DNA from: Neodontobutis hainanensis
Lineage: Eukaryota > Chordata > Actinopteri > Gobiiformes > Odontobutidae
DNA length: 64,000 nucleotides
Assembly: GCA_024349245.1 (NCBI GenBank)
Contig: JALDNG010000048.1
Coordinates: 7,478,501-7,542,500, forward strand
Direction of reading: 5' to 3'
A model generated the notes under the pieces. That model was not told the origin of the DNA, searched no databases, and saw only the letters and a program-made list of their open reading frames with translations. The position numbers and the translations under genes are program-made. Of the stretch, positions 10,396 to 20,993 are shown one piece after another (the stretch's first letter is position 1; each line of letters begins with the position of its first letter).

Positions 10396-12617
10396 TCATA
10401 AAAGTATGAAGTTTTTGTGGTTTGCTGGTGTGGGGCATTGATTAAAAGTTTAATTTGAACAGAAAAACAATGCTATACAATATGAAAAACAATAAGAAAA
10501 AAATAAATTCTAAAAAAGAGGGGGAAGAAGTCAAGGCTTACAGTATTGAATCCCACCCCTTCTCCCAGCATCAACATTTAAACTTTACCTAAAACAAATT
10601 TAAAAAAGAACTCTAATCTTCCTTCTAGCCTGACAACACCCAGAGATTGCCAAATTTCTTTTGTCATTGACTGAATCTGAATGCCACCCGTCATTTTGAC
10701 GAATTACTCTGAGGTTGATCTATTGTAATTTCTGCTCCTGTCAAGTTGGTGGCAAAAGTACATCTTAATTAGTAATTATCTTGAATCGTCTCGTCTGCGT
10801 CACGCTGCATTCAGTTGCAAAAAACTCACGGCAGCCGAGTGTGAGTAGTTTCTTCAAACCGCCAAATATTTTCTATATTATATTTAGTAAAATTCTGCAT
10901 TTTAAACCTGTTGGTTCAATCCCAAAATATTCTTCTACTGTCAATGCAAAAAAAAAAAAAAAAAAGAAAGAAATTCTGCTTAGTGTTGAACATGGAGTGC
11001 TGTTTTTGTTCCTCTGTTGTTCATAAATAGTCCATGCACATCTGAATTTTCTTAAAATGTGAGTAACAAGTTTTTATAAGTATTATTAAAGTATAAAAAT
11101 TAAAATGACAGGTAATAATAGATTATGACAAAAAATATCTGTCAAAAGAGTAAAAAAGTCTCTGACAACCGGTGAATATTTGGGCATTGGTTGAGCTTTA
11201 CCCCCAAATCATTCCAAAGTTTAACACCACACCCGGACTTTTCCTGTTTTTTTTCCATTAGGTATTACTATGTCCAGAGGACCAGCAGAAGACCTACATC
11301 TCAGAACATACAGGCTTCATTGAGCAATGTTAAAGTCCATGACTAACTAACCAAATGTGGCATGTGAACATAGAGACTTTAAACCTTATTTTTTTGTGGA
11401 ATTAAAAATTACATTTACATTTAAACTGTACATTTTACAGTTAAAATTATTTGATTAAAATTAAAAAATCATTTGCTTTGATGAGATATTTTTCATCTTT
11501 TATGTTTTTCTGAAAGGGCAAAAACATATGACTTAATTTGTACTTGGATTTTAAATAGAAATAGGTAGTCATTGAAAAAAGAAGAATTAAGCTTTGTTTT
11601 TTATGTATCAGAGTTAAGATTGTTTTCATCTTAAACCCGGGCTGAAATAGCCCTCCTGATGGAGTTAATCAAAGCCCATCCCGTTCACATTGTCTGATCA
11701 AAGAGCCCTATCTATTCACAGGCCTGCCGCCCCTGCCCCGAGGACGCTCTTCAGGGGGAAGAACACTTAACAAACACAGGATCTGCTTTTAGAAAGGCCG
11801 GCCACATTGTCACATTGTCACGTTGATGGCCCAGAGGTAAAGAGCCATTGAGGAAAGGGACCTGAAAGCCACTCTCCCTCTCAAACAGCCCTTTCTCCTG
11901 CATGGGCCAGGACAAGGGGATGGAGGGGGGTGGAGGGAAACTCCAGGAGGAGGAGAAGATTGAAGATGAGGAGGTGGGATAGAAACAGGCGGAAAAAGAG
12001 AGAGATTCATGGAGCTCCTCAGTCTAAAGGCCTAAGCTCTGTTTCAGGGTTTAACATGCTCTTAATTTGAATGTGCTGTTATTCAATGCAGTCCAAGTCT
12101 CAGATGTTACCTGTACAATCACTGAAAGAGACTTTACACAACACTTATGAGGACATTAGAAGCGTCACTGTAAGGATCTACATATGCAACCTAATAAATG
12201 GTTTGAGGAAAGAGTCATAACTGTCGGAATAGTTGGAATTGTCTAGTTTTGGATTAGGATACATCATTTTGACCAACGACTGCAATATTGGAAATACTTG
12301 CACTTTAGAATGGCACCGGTGAACTGATCTGACATACATTTAAATTAGCATGCAGTGTGGTGTTTCAAAGCTGGAGTTCGTAAAATACCTGGTCAACCAG
12401 CTGGCATACTTAATACAGAGGCAAAGGACAGAGTTAGCTTTTAGTAGACCTAGGACCTTGTGTCTTTTAAACTGGTGCATATTTGTTTAGCGATGCCAGT
12501 CCTGCTAAAACTTAAGTTTAAGTCATTTTGCACTCAAAGGTGCTATGTAAAAATTGTATTGGATGGAGCAGTCAGCATGTTTTTCTCCATAAGAAACAAT
12601 CAGATATTGTCATTAAT
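10396..12617. other. Intergenic sequence with poly-A runs and a GC-rich patch
   Basis: No gene recognised. There is an A-run of about 18 at 10948-10965. The patch 11640-11990 is clearly GC-richer and holds two TCF/LEF-like sites (AATCAAAG at 11667, GATCAAAG at 11696). Confidence 0.45.
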
Positions 12618-13520
12618 GAAGTAAAGTAGGTTCTGTCAAATATTTAGGTGTTGTGCTGGATACCTCACTAATATTTAAAAAGTACATTTCAAAAATCTCT
12701 AAAACTGTCCAATTCAGTTTAGCTCAGTTTCGTTTCATTCGACATCAAATGAGTTCAGATACTGCCAAGATTTTCACGCATGCTTTGATCTTTTCCCATT
12801 TTACCTACTGCATAACATGTTGGGCTCAGTCAACCAGCACAGCTTTACAACCACTTCAAAGTCTGTATAAGCAGGCACCCAAAATATTAAATAAGAAACC
12901 TCTATCCTATCATTCTTGTAACATTGTTTAGAAATATAAATTGTAAACATTCAATCATTTTATTCTTCTGGCTAATGTCAGTTTAGTGTAGAAGATCCTA
13001 TCCACCTCTTAATGTGTTTGTACACTCGTGTGAACCACCACCAGAGGAGACTGTTATATGGAACTTAGATCGACTACACTTGGACAGAGCTGCTTCTCGG
13101 TCAAAGCTGCAGGAATGTGGCACTCTTTACCTTTAACTGTCAGAGAGTATAGAACTTCAGACCATTTTTTTTATTTAATTTGAAGAAATGCCTGAAGGAT
13201 AATGGTGTGTTGTCATTAGCACAGACTTGTTGAAGTTGTGGTGAAGAATTCCTAGTTTACCAAATGTAATGTCCATTGGACTGTTGTGGATCTGACATGG
13301 TGATGGGGCTCTGTTACTTTTGGGTGTGTGTTTGTCTGTATTTTAGATTTTGTACATAGGTGATTTTATGGGGTAGGCTGTTTAAATGCACTGTTAACCT
13401 GTCACTTTGCCTCTGCCTAGGGACAACAGATGGGAATTAGATTGTAGCCCTCTCTGGTCTGTGCAATATATCTATTGTGCATTGTCCCTCTCAAATAAAT
13501 AAATATATAAATAAAAACAG
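12618..13520 (+). pseudogene. LINE 3' half: C-terminal ORF2 end plus 3' UTR
   Basis: From 12636 the plus strand reads VKYLGVVLDTSLIFKKYISK, then FRFIRHQMSSDTAKIFTHAL and IFSHFTYCITCWAQSTST, the segment after the reverse transcriptase core in a common fish LINE. The frame stops at 12931, but homologous sequence continues in other frames (GLDRAASRSKLQECG-like near 13080). The non-coding 3' end has a TGCACTGTTAACCTGTCACT block and ends in tcaaataaataaatatataa at about 13520. It is 5'-truncated, as LINE copies usually are. Confidence 0.7.
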
Positions 13521-15325
13521 TAAGAGAGCAACAAAATACACTTGTTTAGATTTGCCTCTTTAGTCTGCAGTTTCAATGTAAACAACTTATAAACTCTCAG
13601 CTCACATTGCCCCTGCAGTCTCCTCAGGCCGTGACACCTCAGGTCCGTCCCCTGAAGCGCTCAGCAGATGTCCAATCCTGACTGACCATTTCTCCGCTCT
13701 GACTGACCATTTCTCAAGAACTTGGCTTTGCCCAATTCAGATTCACTAACCCTTAAAAGAGCTGCTCATTCAGTCCATCAGCCATATGTCTAATGTCTTC
13801 CTCCTGAACCATTTTTCCCTTGCTCCTCTTCTTCGTCAGAGTAATTAAGTGTCAGGGGAGCTTCAGACGTGACCCTGGCTACAAAGGACTCAGAGGGACC
13901 TTGGCTGTCAGCGCCGTGTTGGGCAGCTCCCGGGATCATCTTTCTCGAAGGCCGGACAACGGAGGGAGGACAGGTGAATGCCACAGGTCAAACCAAGGGG
14001 TCAGAGGTCAGGTTTGAAGTGATCGGGGTCTGGCTCTTGTCTCAGGGCTTCATCAGAGACTAACGGTCTGCTTCTCCTGGAGGCCTCTTCAGTGGAGCTT
14101 GTAGAGGTTAGGGGAGAGCAGTAATTACCAGCTCAAATTAAAAACTGTGATTGAGAATTGAGAGAAGGGTTGGGTTTACTCAATAGTTTGAGAAAGAGCT
14201 GAAATGAGAGAGGCGTAATGGTGGAAACCAGAATTCAATTTCCTTAATTTGAATTAAGTGGGTAACTTCCGGTCATGTTAACCATTTTTAAGACTGTATC
14301 TTGTGACAATTCAAATAATGAATCCCTAAAATGTAGGCAGCTCTCTGATTTTAATGTTCAGAAAGCAGGAGAACAACAATCCAGCTCCATCTTCTTTGAT
14401 ATATTTTTTTATAAGCAATATTTGATTGGTTTCCTTCAAGAACTGGCACACTGGAGACTATCGTTGGTCTAAGTCTGGACAAACACCTGGACTGTGATAA
14501 AATTTTAGACCTAGTGTACTGATATTAGTTTCAATATTGTCTCTTAAAGGCTCTTCTTTGCCTTCTGTATGATCAAGAGTTGTACTTAGTTTGTGTAGTT
14601 GACTACAACACTAGTGTGCACTAATATGGAACAATCAAACTTCCTTTCAGCTATCTTTCATTTCAAAGGTATATGGACAAAGAAATCTTCAAATTCAACT
14701 GTGGAAGTCACGTTTGCACTGTCCACTGTTACCCTCAGTCTTGTTTCCCATAAGTCGGTCCTGGCCTGAAGACTGGACGCTGGAGTAAGACCTTGGCTCC
14801 TTCCTCCTCCGTGAGCTTTCACACACAGCGGCTTGTTGCTCACAGCGTCAGAGTGGCCCCGTCTCCAGGAAGTGCCCATTGTTACGGTACAGTCTGTATG
14901 ATGGATGTGTCCCTCTTCCTGTTTGCCGTTTCTCAGGAGCGTTTGTTCCCAGGCTGCGGCTCGCTCCCTCACGTGCACGCGCCACCGCTGAGCTTTCTCC
15001 AAACGACATGACACAAGGGGAGAGAAGAAAGCAGAGATGAAAGGCTCGCAGGACTAAATCCCATTCCCCTCAGACCGGAGCTGCACTCAGGAGGATCGGG
15101 GGGCTTTTAAGTCAAATTCTTGATTTCCACATGGTTTAGACAGAAGCCACAGTAAGACTTCCTTATACCACAGATGTGAAAGCTTAGGAGGGAGACAGCA
15201 CTGCATTAATAGTTAATAAGTATATTCAGCATTTTGTATAAGCCTATATACATTTACCAAACCACAGTCTTCTTCTGGGGCTATTTTTGCTATTGCCTAG
15301 TTTTGTATGCATCTAAGCGTCTTAA
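13521..15325. other. Intergenic sequence, no gene recognised
   Basis: GC-richer patches lie at 13600-14100 and 14740-15100. A 118-codon frame on the minus strand (15014-14658) matches nothing I know and shows no splice or domain support. Confidence 0.45.
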
Positions 15326-15470
15326 GGCTCATTTCCACTGGGGCAATACAGAGTGGTTCAGGTTCGGGGCAGTTCTGCCGTGTTTCCATCGTCAAAAGTG
15401 ATCCGAAGTGTCCCCAGAAAGCGTGTACATCCAGACTCTCAGGACCCTAACCCTTTGGCTAGGGGTCCCA
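15326..15470 (+). mobile_element. MITE-like fragment
   Basis: ggctcatttccactggggca and tggttcaggttcggggcagt start the copy, then gtttccatcgtcaaaagtga and gtgtccccagaaag. This is the same family as the fragments at 8310, 17135 and 54565. No target-site duplication was identified. Confidence 0.45.
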
Positions 15471-15714
15471 AGATTTAAGGTACGCTTTGGGAGGAGCATA
15501 GTTAAACATTGCAGTTAGCTGATTAGACAATAGATGAGCCTCACTCGAGAAAAAAATATATAACGAAAAGTATAAAAAGTAAGTCATATTCCAACAGAAA
15601 ACATAATAAATCTACTTTTCCCCGATGTCAAAGCCAGCTAGCAGCTAACATTGACAGCTGTTTCCAGTTTTCATAAGACAGGGCGGCATACGGTTCTTGT
15701 TTCATGTATTTATT

Positions 15715-16218
15715 AGGGCTATGAATTGAAAAAATAAAATGATTACTAATTAATTGCAGGTCTGGCTGTAATTACTTTACTTAATTACTTTCTTGTTAAT
15801 CATTTACGTTTGCCATACTTAAATAATACTTAAACAACTTAAATGGTAAATGGTGTTAGATAGCGCTTTTTTTGTACCAGGCTGCACCATAGCACTCTAC
15901 ATGCTGCTTGCATTCACAAACACTTGCACACATTCACCCCTGGGGCAGACTGAGAGGGGGGCCGCAAACACAAGGCACTAACACCTCCAACCACCACCAA
16001 ACTCACCTCTACAGTTACACACATTCATACACCAGAGCTGTGCTGAAATAAATAAGAAACCTAAAAAAAATACAGTAACTTAAAGTACATTTAGGAATTC
16101 TGATTGTTTACTTCATTTCCAGGTTCAGATTAGAAGTGTAGATCAAAAGACCACTATGATTCAGTAGCTTAAGTTCAATGTAGTTTAATAACAGAACACA
16201 TGTAGAGTACATGGCCAT
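15715..16218 (+). repeat. Left arm of an inverted duplication
   Basis: The arm reads agggctatgaattgaa, an AT-rich ttaatt-type block with ctctggctg-like homology, a SINE fragment in minus orientation (15843-16045, ending at the agcacagct truncation point), then gcttaagttcaatgtagttt and aataacag, ending at catggccat. The same order occurs reverse-complemented at 17642-18991. Homology stops sharply after catggccat in both arms. Confidence 0.75.
15843..16045 (-). mobile_element. 5'-truncated SINE in left arm
   Basis: In reverse complement it begins agcacagctctggtgtatga and runs through a cagtctgccccaggggtgaa block to agcgctatctaacaccattt. It is collinear with 3510-3714 of the complete copy. The tRNA-like head is missing. 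Confidence 0.7.
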
Positions 16219-17134
16219 GGGCTGACAACAGAACATTCAGCAGAGTGCTTCAACTGCCTGAAAATCATCTTTACAATAGGTTTAAAAATCACTCTATACA
16301 ACACTCCCTGCCCCTCCCTTCTCTGCTCTCTCCTGGTAGCTGTCTTTTTTTCTTTTTTTCATTCAGTGCAACAAGTTTCACCAACCCTCTTCACCAGTAG
16401 CTATGCTTCTGCTCTTCACTAACATTTGTCTGGACAGCTTATCTTTTTCACCCTTGGGTTCAATACCTGCCTATGTACCTAGCCTTCTGAGCAGACATAA
16501 AACCTACTAAGTTAAACTTATTTAGAGAAAACGTGTCCTTTTTGAAAGCTGTGTAAGCATGTCAAATTACGTATTTTACTTTACTCTTTTTCAGGAAACC
16601 GTTTAATAATCTCCTAAAGCAGAATTGTCCATTTCGCAGCATCTCTTTTTTGTTTTCCGTCCCTAGCTTGAGTGTGCAGCCGTGTGAGCTACAAGTAATA
16701 GAAATGAGGTGCAGCGGTGTGGAGAGGGCGTTGCATCAAATTATCATTTGCGTTCATTTCTTTTTACGCACTAAAAAATGTATGCAAAAAAAACGCACTA
16801 ATATAACCAGCCTAAGTATTTAAACATTGTATTTATCCTCTACATTGCTTTAAACAAAAGCTGAACTTTTGGACCCAAAAATTAAGTTACCTAAGTTACC
16901 TATCTATAATAACTAAATTATAAACAACAGCTTTAGCTATATAAATTTAATGTTAAGAAATCAGAAACAGTCTAATGTTTTTTACTTAAGCAGCTAACGC
17001 TACCTGTTGATGCTAAATACAATAATTTATTTGAGTTGCCACACACCAGGATTATTCTTTATTTATATGACTTATTAACAACTCATTCAGTTTCTAAAAG
17101 TCAGTTATAAAATATGTTTTATGCCTAAAATATA
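16219..17134. other. Spacer between inverted arms, left part
   Basis: No gene recognised. It contains short T-rich runs and a CT-rich stretch at 16305-16370. It is the left part of the spacer (16219-17641) between the two arms. Confidence 0.5.
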
Positions 17135-17262
17135 GACACTACTTTTGTGGCACTCATGGATCCAGAAGAGTGTAAAGGTGTGCCTTTGGACAGGGCTACC
17201 TGAACTGAATTGTCCCGTACTGACCTGACCCGTACTGTACCCATAGTAGAAACTCACCTTTA
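17135..17262 (-). mobile_element. MITE-like fragment
   Basis: The reverse complement reads aaggtgagtttctactatgg, gtacagtacgggtcaggtca and gtacgggacaattcagttca, then ctcttctggatccatgagtg. The copy at 54565-54715 has the same blocks in the same order. Confidence 0.5.
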
Positions 17263-17821
17263 GTCCATCTGTGCAACTGTAACTTGGTTTTCTAGTTCAC
17301 TTCCATGGGACAACAAACTAGACGCCCCCGTTTGAAAAAACACCTCATGACTGGAGCTCATATAAGATGACTTTCTCACTCGACACTTATCAGAGTTTCT
17401 TGAGAAGCGGTGCGGCTTCGTGGTTTGTTTCCTCTGAATGCAGTCGTTCAATCAGTCCAAACAAACGATGAACTGATATTGATCTGTTCACACAGCGGAA
17501 CAGCCCGTGTTCGGACATAGAACAAATGGCTGCTGTTCAGGAATGACTCCGTGACTAACAGGGTGGCAACGGGAAAAAGTCGACAGTTTATCGTTACGTA
17601 TACTGTCTGTCTCAAGAGATTATTGGATGGTTCCCTGGAAAATGGCCATGTAAGTCTACATGTGATCTGTTATTAAACTACATTGAACTTAAGTTTCTGA
17701 AGCATAGAGGTCTTTTTGATCATTGCTTCCAATCTAAACCTGGGGAGTGAAGTGAACAATTAGAATTTCTTCACAAACACTTTATGTTAATGTATTTTAT
17801 AAAGATTTTATTTTTTATTTT

Positions 17822-17868
17822 AGCACAGCTTTGGTGTATGAACGTGTAACTGTGGAGGGTTGGAGGTG
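17822..17868 (+). mobile_element. SINE remnant at the left edge of the TG tract
   Basis: agcacagctttggtgtatga, then acgtgtaactgtggagggtt ggagg, matches the same position of the SINE in the left arm (reverse complement) and the complete copy near 3508-3545. It then passes directly into TG repeats. Confidence 0.65.
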
Positions 17869-18399
17869 TGTGTGTGTATGTGTGTGTGTGTGTGTATGTG
17901 TGTATGTGTGTATGTGTGTGTATCTGTGTGTGTATGTATGTATGTATGTATGTGTGTGTGTGTGTATGTGTGTGTGTATGTGTGTATGTGTGTATGTGTG
18001 TGTATGTGTGTGTGTATGTGTGTATGTGTGTCGGTGTGTGTGTGTGTCTGTGTGTGTGTGTGTGGTCTGTGTGTGTGTGTGTATATCTGTGTGTGTGCGT
18101 GTATGTGTGTCGGTGTGTGTGTGTCTGTGTGTGTGTGTGTATGTGTGTGTATGTGTGTGTATCTGTGTGTGTGTGTGTGTGTGTATGTGTGTCGGTGTGT
18201 GTGTATATCTGTGTGTGTGCGTGTGTGTGTGTATCTGTGTGTGTGTGTATGTGTGTCGGTGTGTGTGTATCTGTGTGTGTGTGTGTATGTGTGTCGGTGT
18301 GTGTGTATATCTGTGTGTGTGTGTGTGTGTGTGTGTCTGTGTGTGTGTGTGTATGTGTGTGTATGTGTGTATATCTGTGTGTGTGTGTATGTGTGTCGG

Positions 18400-18430
<31 letters not shown>

Positions 18431-18633
18431 ATGTGTGTGTATCTGTGTGTGTGTGTGTGTGTATGTGTGTCGGTGTGTGTGTATATCTGTGTGTGTGCGT
18501 GTATGTGTGTCGGTGTGTGTGTGTGTGTGTGTCTGTGTGTGTGTGTGTATGTGTGTGAATGTGTGTATATCTGTGTGTGCGTGTATGTGTGTCGGTGTGT
18601 GTGTATATCTGTGTGTGTGCGTGTATGTGTGTC

Positions 18634-18707
<74 letters not shown>

Positions 18708-18746
18708 TGTGTGTGTGTGTGTATGTGCGTGTGTGTGTGCGTGTTA
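17864..18746 (+). repeat. TG-rich compound microsatellite/minisatellite
   Basis: About 880 bp of (TG)n interrupted by TATG, ATATCTG, GCG and TCGGTG variants. The TCGGTG interruption recurs about ten times (18031, 18111, 18193, 18257, 18295, 18397, 18471, 18511, 18593, 18631), mostly at spacings near 40 or 80 bp, so a higher-order unit of roughly 40 bp is present. Long open frames of 230-346 codons on both strands here are a by-product of the composition and are not genes. Confidence 0.95.
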
Positions 18747-18991
18747 AGTAATTTTTTTAAATAATTTTTATATTTATAGACTGGGCTTAATTTTAAAGTC
18801 TGTCTGAACATTCTAATTTATACTTTTCAATGCATTTACATGCTATACAAAACTTAAATGATTAAAAAAACGTTAATTACCTTCTGAGTCTGTATTAAAA
18901 GTTGACAAATTATGCGATTAATTGCGATAATTAATTAATTGCAGCCAGAGCTGAGATTAATTTGTTATTTTTTTAATGGATTCACAGCCCT

Positions 18992-20210
18992 TGTAAAAAA
19001 GGTTTTGTAATGCCTTTGTAAATCTGGCCTAAGAAAGGGAAAAGCGCCCTCAGACCTGGATCTGAAGAGGTAACACCAGTTCAGGACAGGAGTCTGAAGA
19101 AGGGGAGATGTAGGACTTGAGAGAGATAAGATACAGACTTCAAAACTGTGAGAAATGGACTGACTTGTTAGAAAGCTGTCTGTGGAGAGTAGAGTGGGGT
19201 CAAAGAAGCATTCTGGACCAGGATGATTGTCTCAACATATAAAACGAACATTTTCTTTTCTAGTCTTTTCTTACATTCTCAAATCCATATTATAAGAAAA
19301 ATAAGCAATAAACAACAAACGGAGTTACCAAAAAATGTTTTTTTTGTGAAGTAGAGGCTGCACACACACGACCCAACAGTATTACAGTTTTTTTTAAAGA
19401 TATATCCTCTACAAAGTATTTTGTTAGCCCCTTTCACATATGCACTATCCCCTGGACTGTATACCAGCTTTTTCTTCGGCAGCTGTGAACACAATCCATT
19501 ACTTTTTTCACATTTTTGGATGACCAGCTGGAGACCTAGTATAACCTCTGGCTGGGTGGACATACATGATGCATGAACATTGTCTGAAAATCCCTCAGAA
19601 CTGGATTATTGTGTTTGTCCATTTCAGTTTTGTGACTGGTGCTGTAAGTGGAGTGCATGTGCATGTAATGTGTAACAAAGAGGTGCGGGTAGAGTGTGGC
19701 TGAAGAAACTCTGATTACTTCTGACTGACTCTGTGAACGTGGCTTTCTTGAGCTCTTGTTAAGAAGTAGTGGGGCAATCTTTTAGTCTTTTTTCTGACAC
19801 TCTTAAATCTTTTTGAGGTAACAACTTTCCAGTGGTTTTCTCTCTCACAACACCGGCATCTGCCATAGGTTGGCTGAAATAAAAATGGTATTTGTAGTTC
19901 TTTCCACTCGTTAACAAAAAAAAAGTTTCATATTGTCAGTACCAAAACATGCCTATACATGACGTATAAATAGAAAAGTTGGGAGAAAGTAGACATTATT
20001 GTGGTCTTTGTTGTATTTCATACAAATTTCATTTTCAGACTATATCTTTACTAAAGGTGAGCATCTTATATACATAGAGGTTTGTGCTTACATTAAATTT
20101 ACACTTTTTAAAATTAGCATCAATAACATGCAGTTATATTCAGTACCAAATGTAGAAGGTGCCATTACAATACCATCTTTTGTACAGGACTTATTGAGGG
20201 TTAGTTAGAC
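18992..20210. other. Intergenic sequence, no gene recognised
   Basis: AT-rich sequence with no recognisable exon or repeat family. Confidence 0.45.
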
Positions 20211-20281
20211 TTGCAGCCAGAGCCGTTGGACCGAGCAGACACTGAAGATCCACCGATTTTACAGTCTTTGTCGGCACTGGA

Positions 20282-20380
20282 CTCTGTGCCAGAACTGGAT
20301 CACAATGGGACCGGCACTGTGCCAGCACGGGATCACTGCAGGACTGCGTCTGTGCCAGGACGGGATCAGGGCTGGAGCAG
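20282..20380 (+). repeat. 33-bp tandem repeat, three copies
   Basis: Copies start at 20282, 20315 and 20348 and share a (c/a/g)(t/a)ctgtgccag..c.ggatca core. Because 33 is a multiple of three, the frame open here reads three 11-residue repeats (SVPELDH.., TVPARDH.., SVPGRDQ..). There is no ATG at the start of that frame and it runs into the AT tract. Confidence 0.6.
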
Positions 20381-20490
20381 GATGTTTCACATAAAGCCAG
20401 AGCTCAACTGTCACTGTTCATTTTCATTTGAAAAGGAACACACACTGCTGACTGTTGATGAAGACACGGACAAGTATTTGACAATCAACT

Positions 20491-20654
<164 letters not shown>

Positions 20655-20671
20655 TAATTTAACTGTAATAT

Positions 20672-20993
20672 AGACATCGTGGTGGTGGACAAACAGCAGA
20701 GGAAAGCCGTTGTGGTTGATGTGGCAATACCAAGTGATTGCAACATCAGGAAAAAGGAACATGAGAAATTAGAGAAATACCAAGGGGTCAGAGAAGAGCT
20801 GGAAAAGGCTTGGAAGGTGAAGGCGACAGTGGTGCCCGTGGTCATCGGAGCACTCGGGGCAGTGACCCCCAAACTGGAAGAGTGGCTACAGCAGATCCCT
20901 GGAAGAACACCAGACATCTCGGTCCAGAAAAGTGCAGTACTAGGAACAGCCAAGATACTGCGCAGAACCCTCAAGCTCCCAGGCCTCTGGTAG
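20672..20993 (+). pseudogene. C-terminal end of a LINE reverse transcriptase ORF
   Basis: The frame reads VVVDKQQRKAVVVDVAIPSD, then NIRKKEHEKLEKYQGVREEL, ATVVPVVIGALGAVTPKLEE and VLGTAKILRRTLKLPGLW followed by TAG at 20991. This ending is shared by many fish non-LTR retrotransposon polyproteins. The ~100 codons are uninterrupted, so the insertion may be fairly recent, but everything upstream is missing and replaced by the AT tract. The exact clade was not determined. Confidence 0.75.

Larger units (their letters stand above)
17642..18991 (-). repeat. Right arm of an inverted duplication, with TG tract inside
   Basis: Reverse-complement homologue of 15715-16218. From right to left: agggctgtgaat end at 18991, AT-rich ttaattaattgcag block, then the TG tract, the SINE fragment start (agcacagctttggtgtatga at 17822), and aagttcaatgtagtttaata to atggccat at 17642. 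Without the TG tract this arm is about 465 bp, close to the 504 bp of the left arm. Confidence 0.72.

Noticed and set aside
14658..15014. 118-codon minus-strand frame with an ATG at 15014
   Set aside because: It lies in GC-richer DNA where long frames are easier to get. No domain, signal or splice support, and no family recognised.
15328..17262. Idea that the two MITE fragments at 15328 (+) and 17262 (-) are the two ends of one 1.9-kb element
   Set aside because: They interleave with, and do not nest inside, the inverted-duplication arms, and the same signature is found elsewhere as isolated fragments.
17771..18811. Open frames of 232-346 codons on both strands (Cys/Val-rich or His/Thr-rich)
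   Set aside because: They are translations of the TG/AC tract, which contains almost no stop codons; there is no gene evidence.
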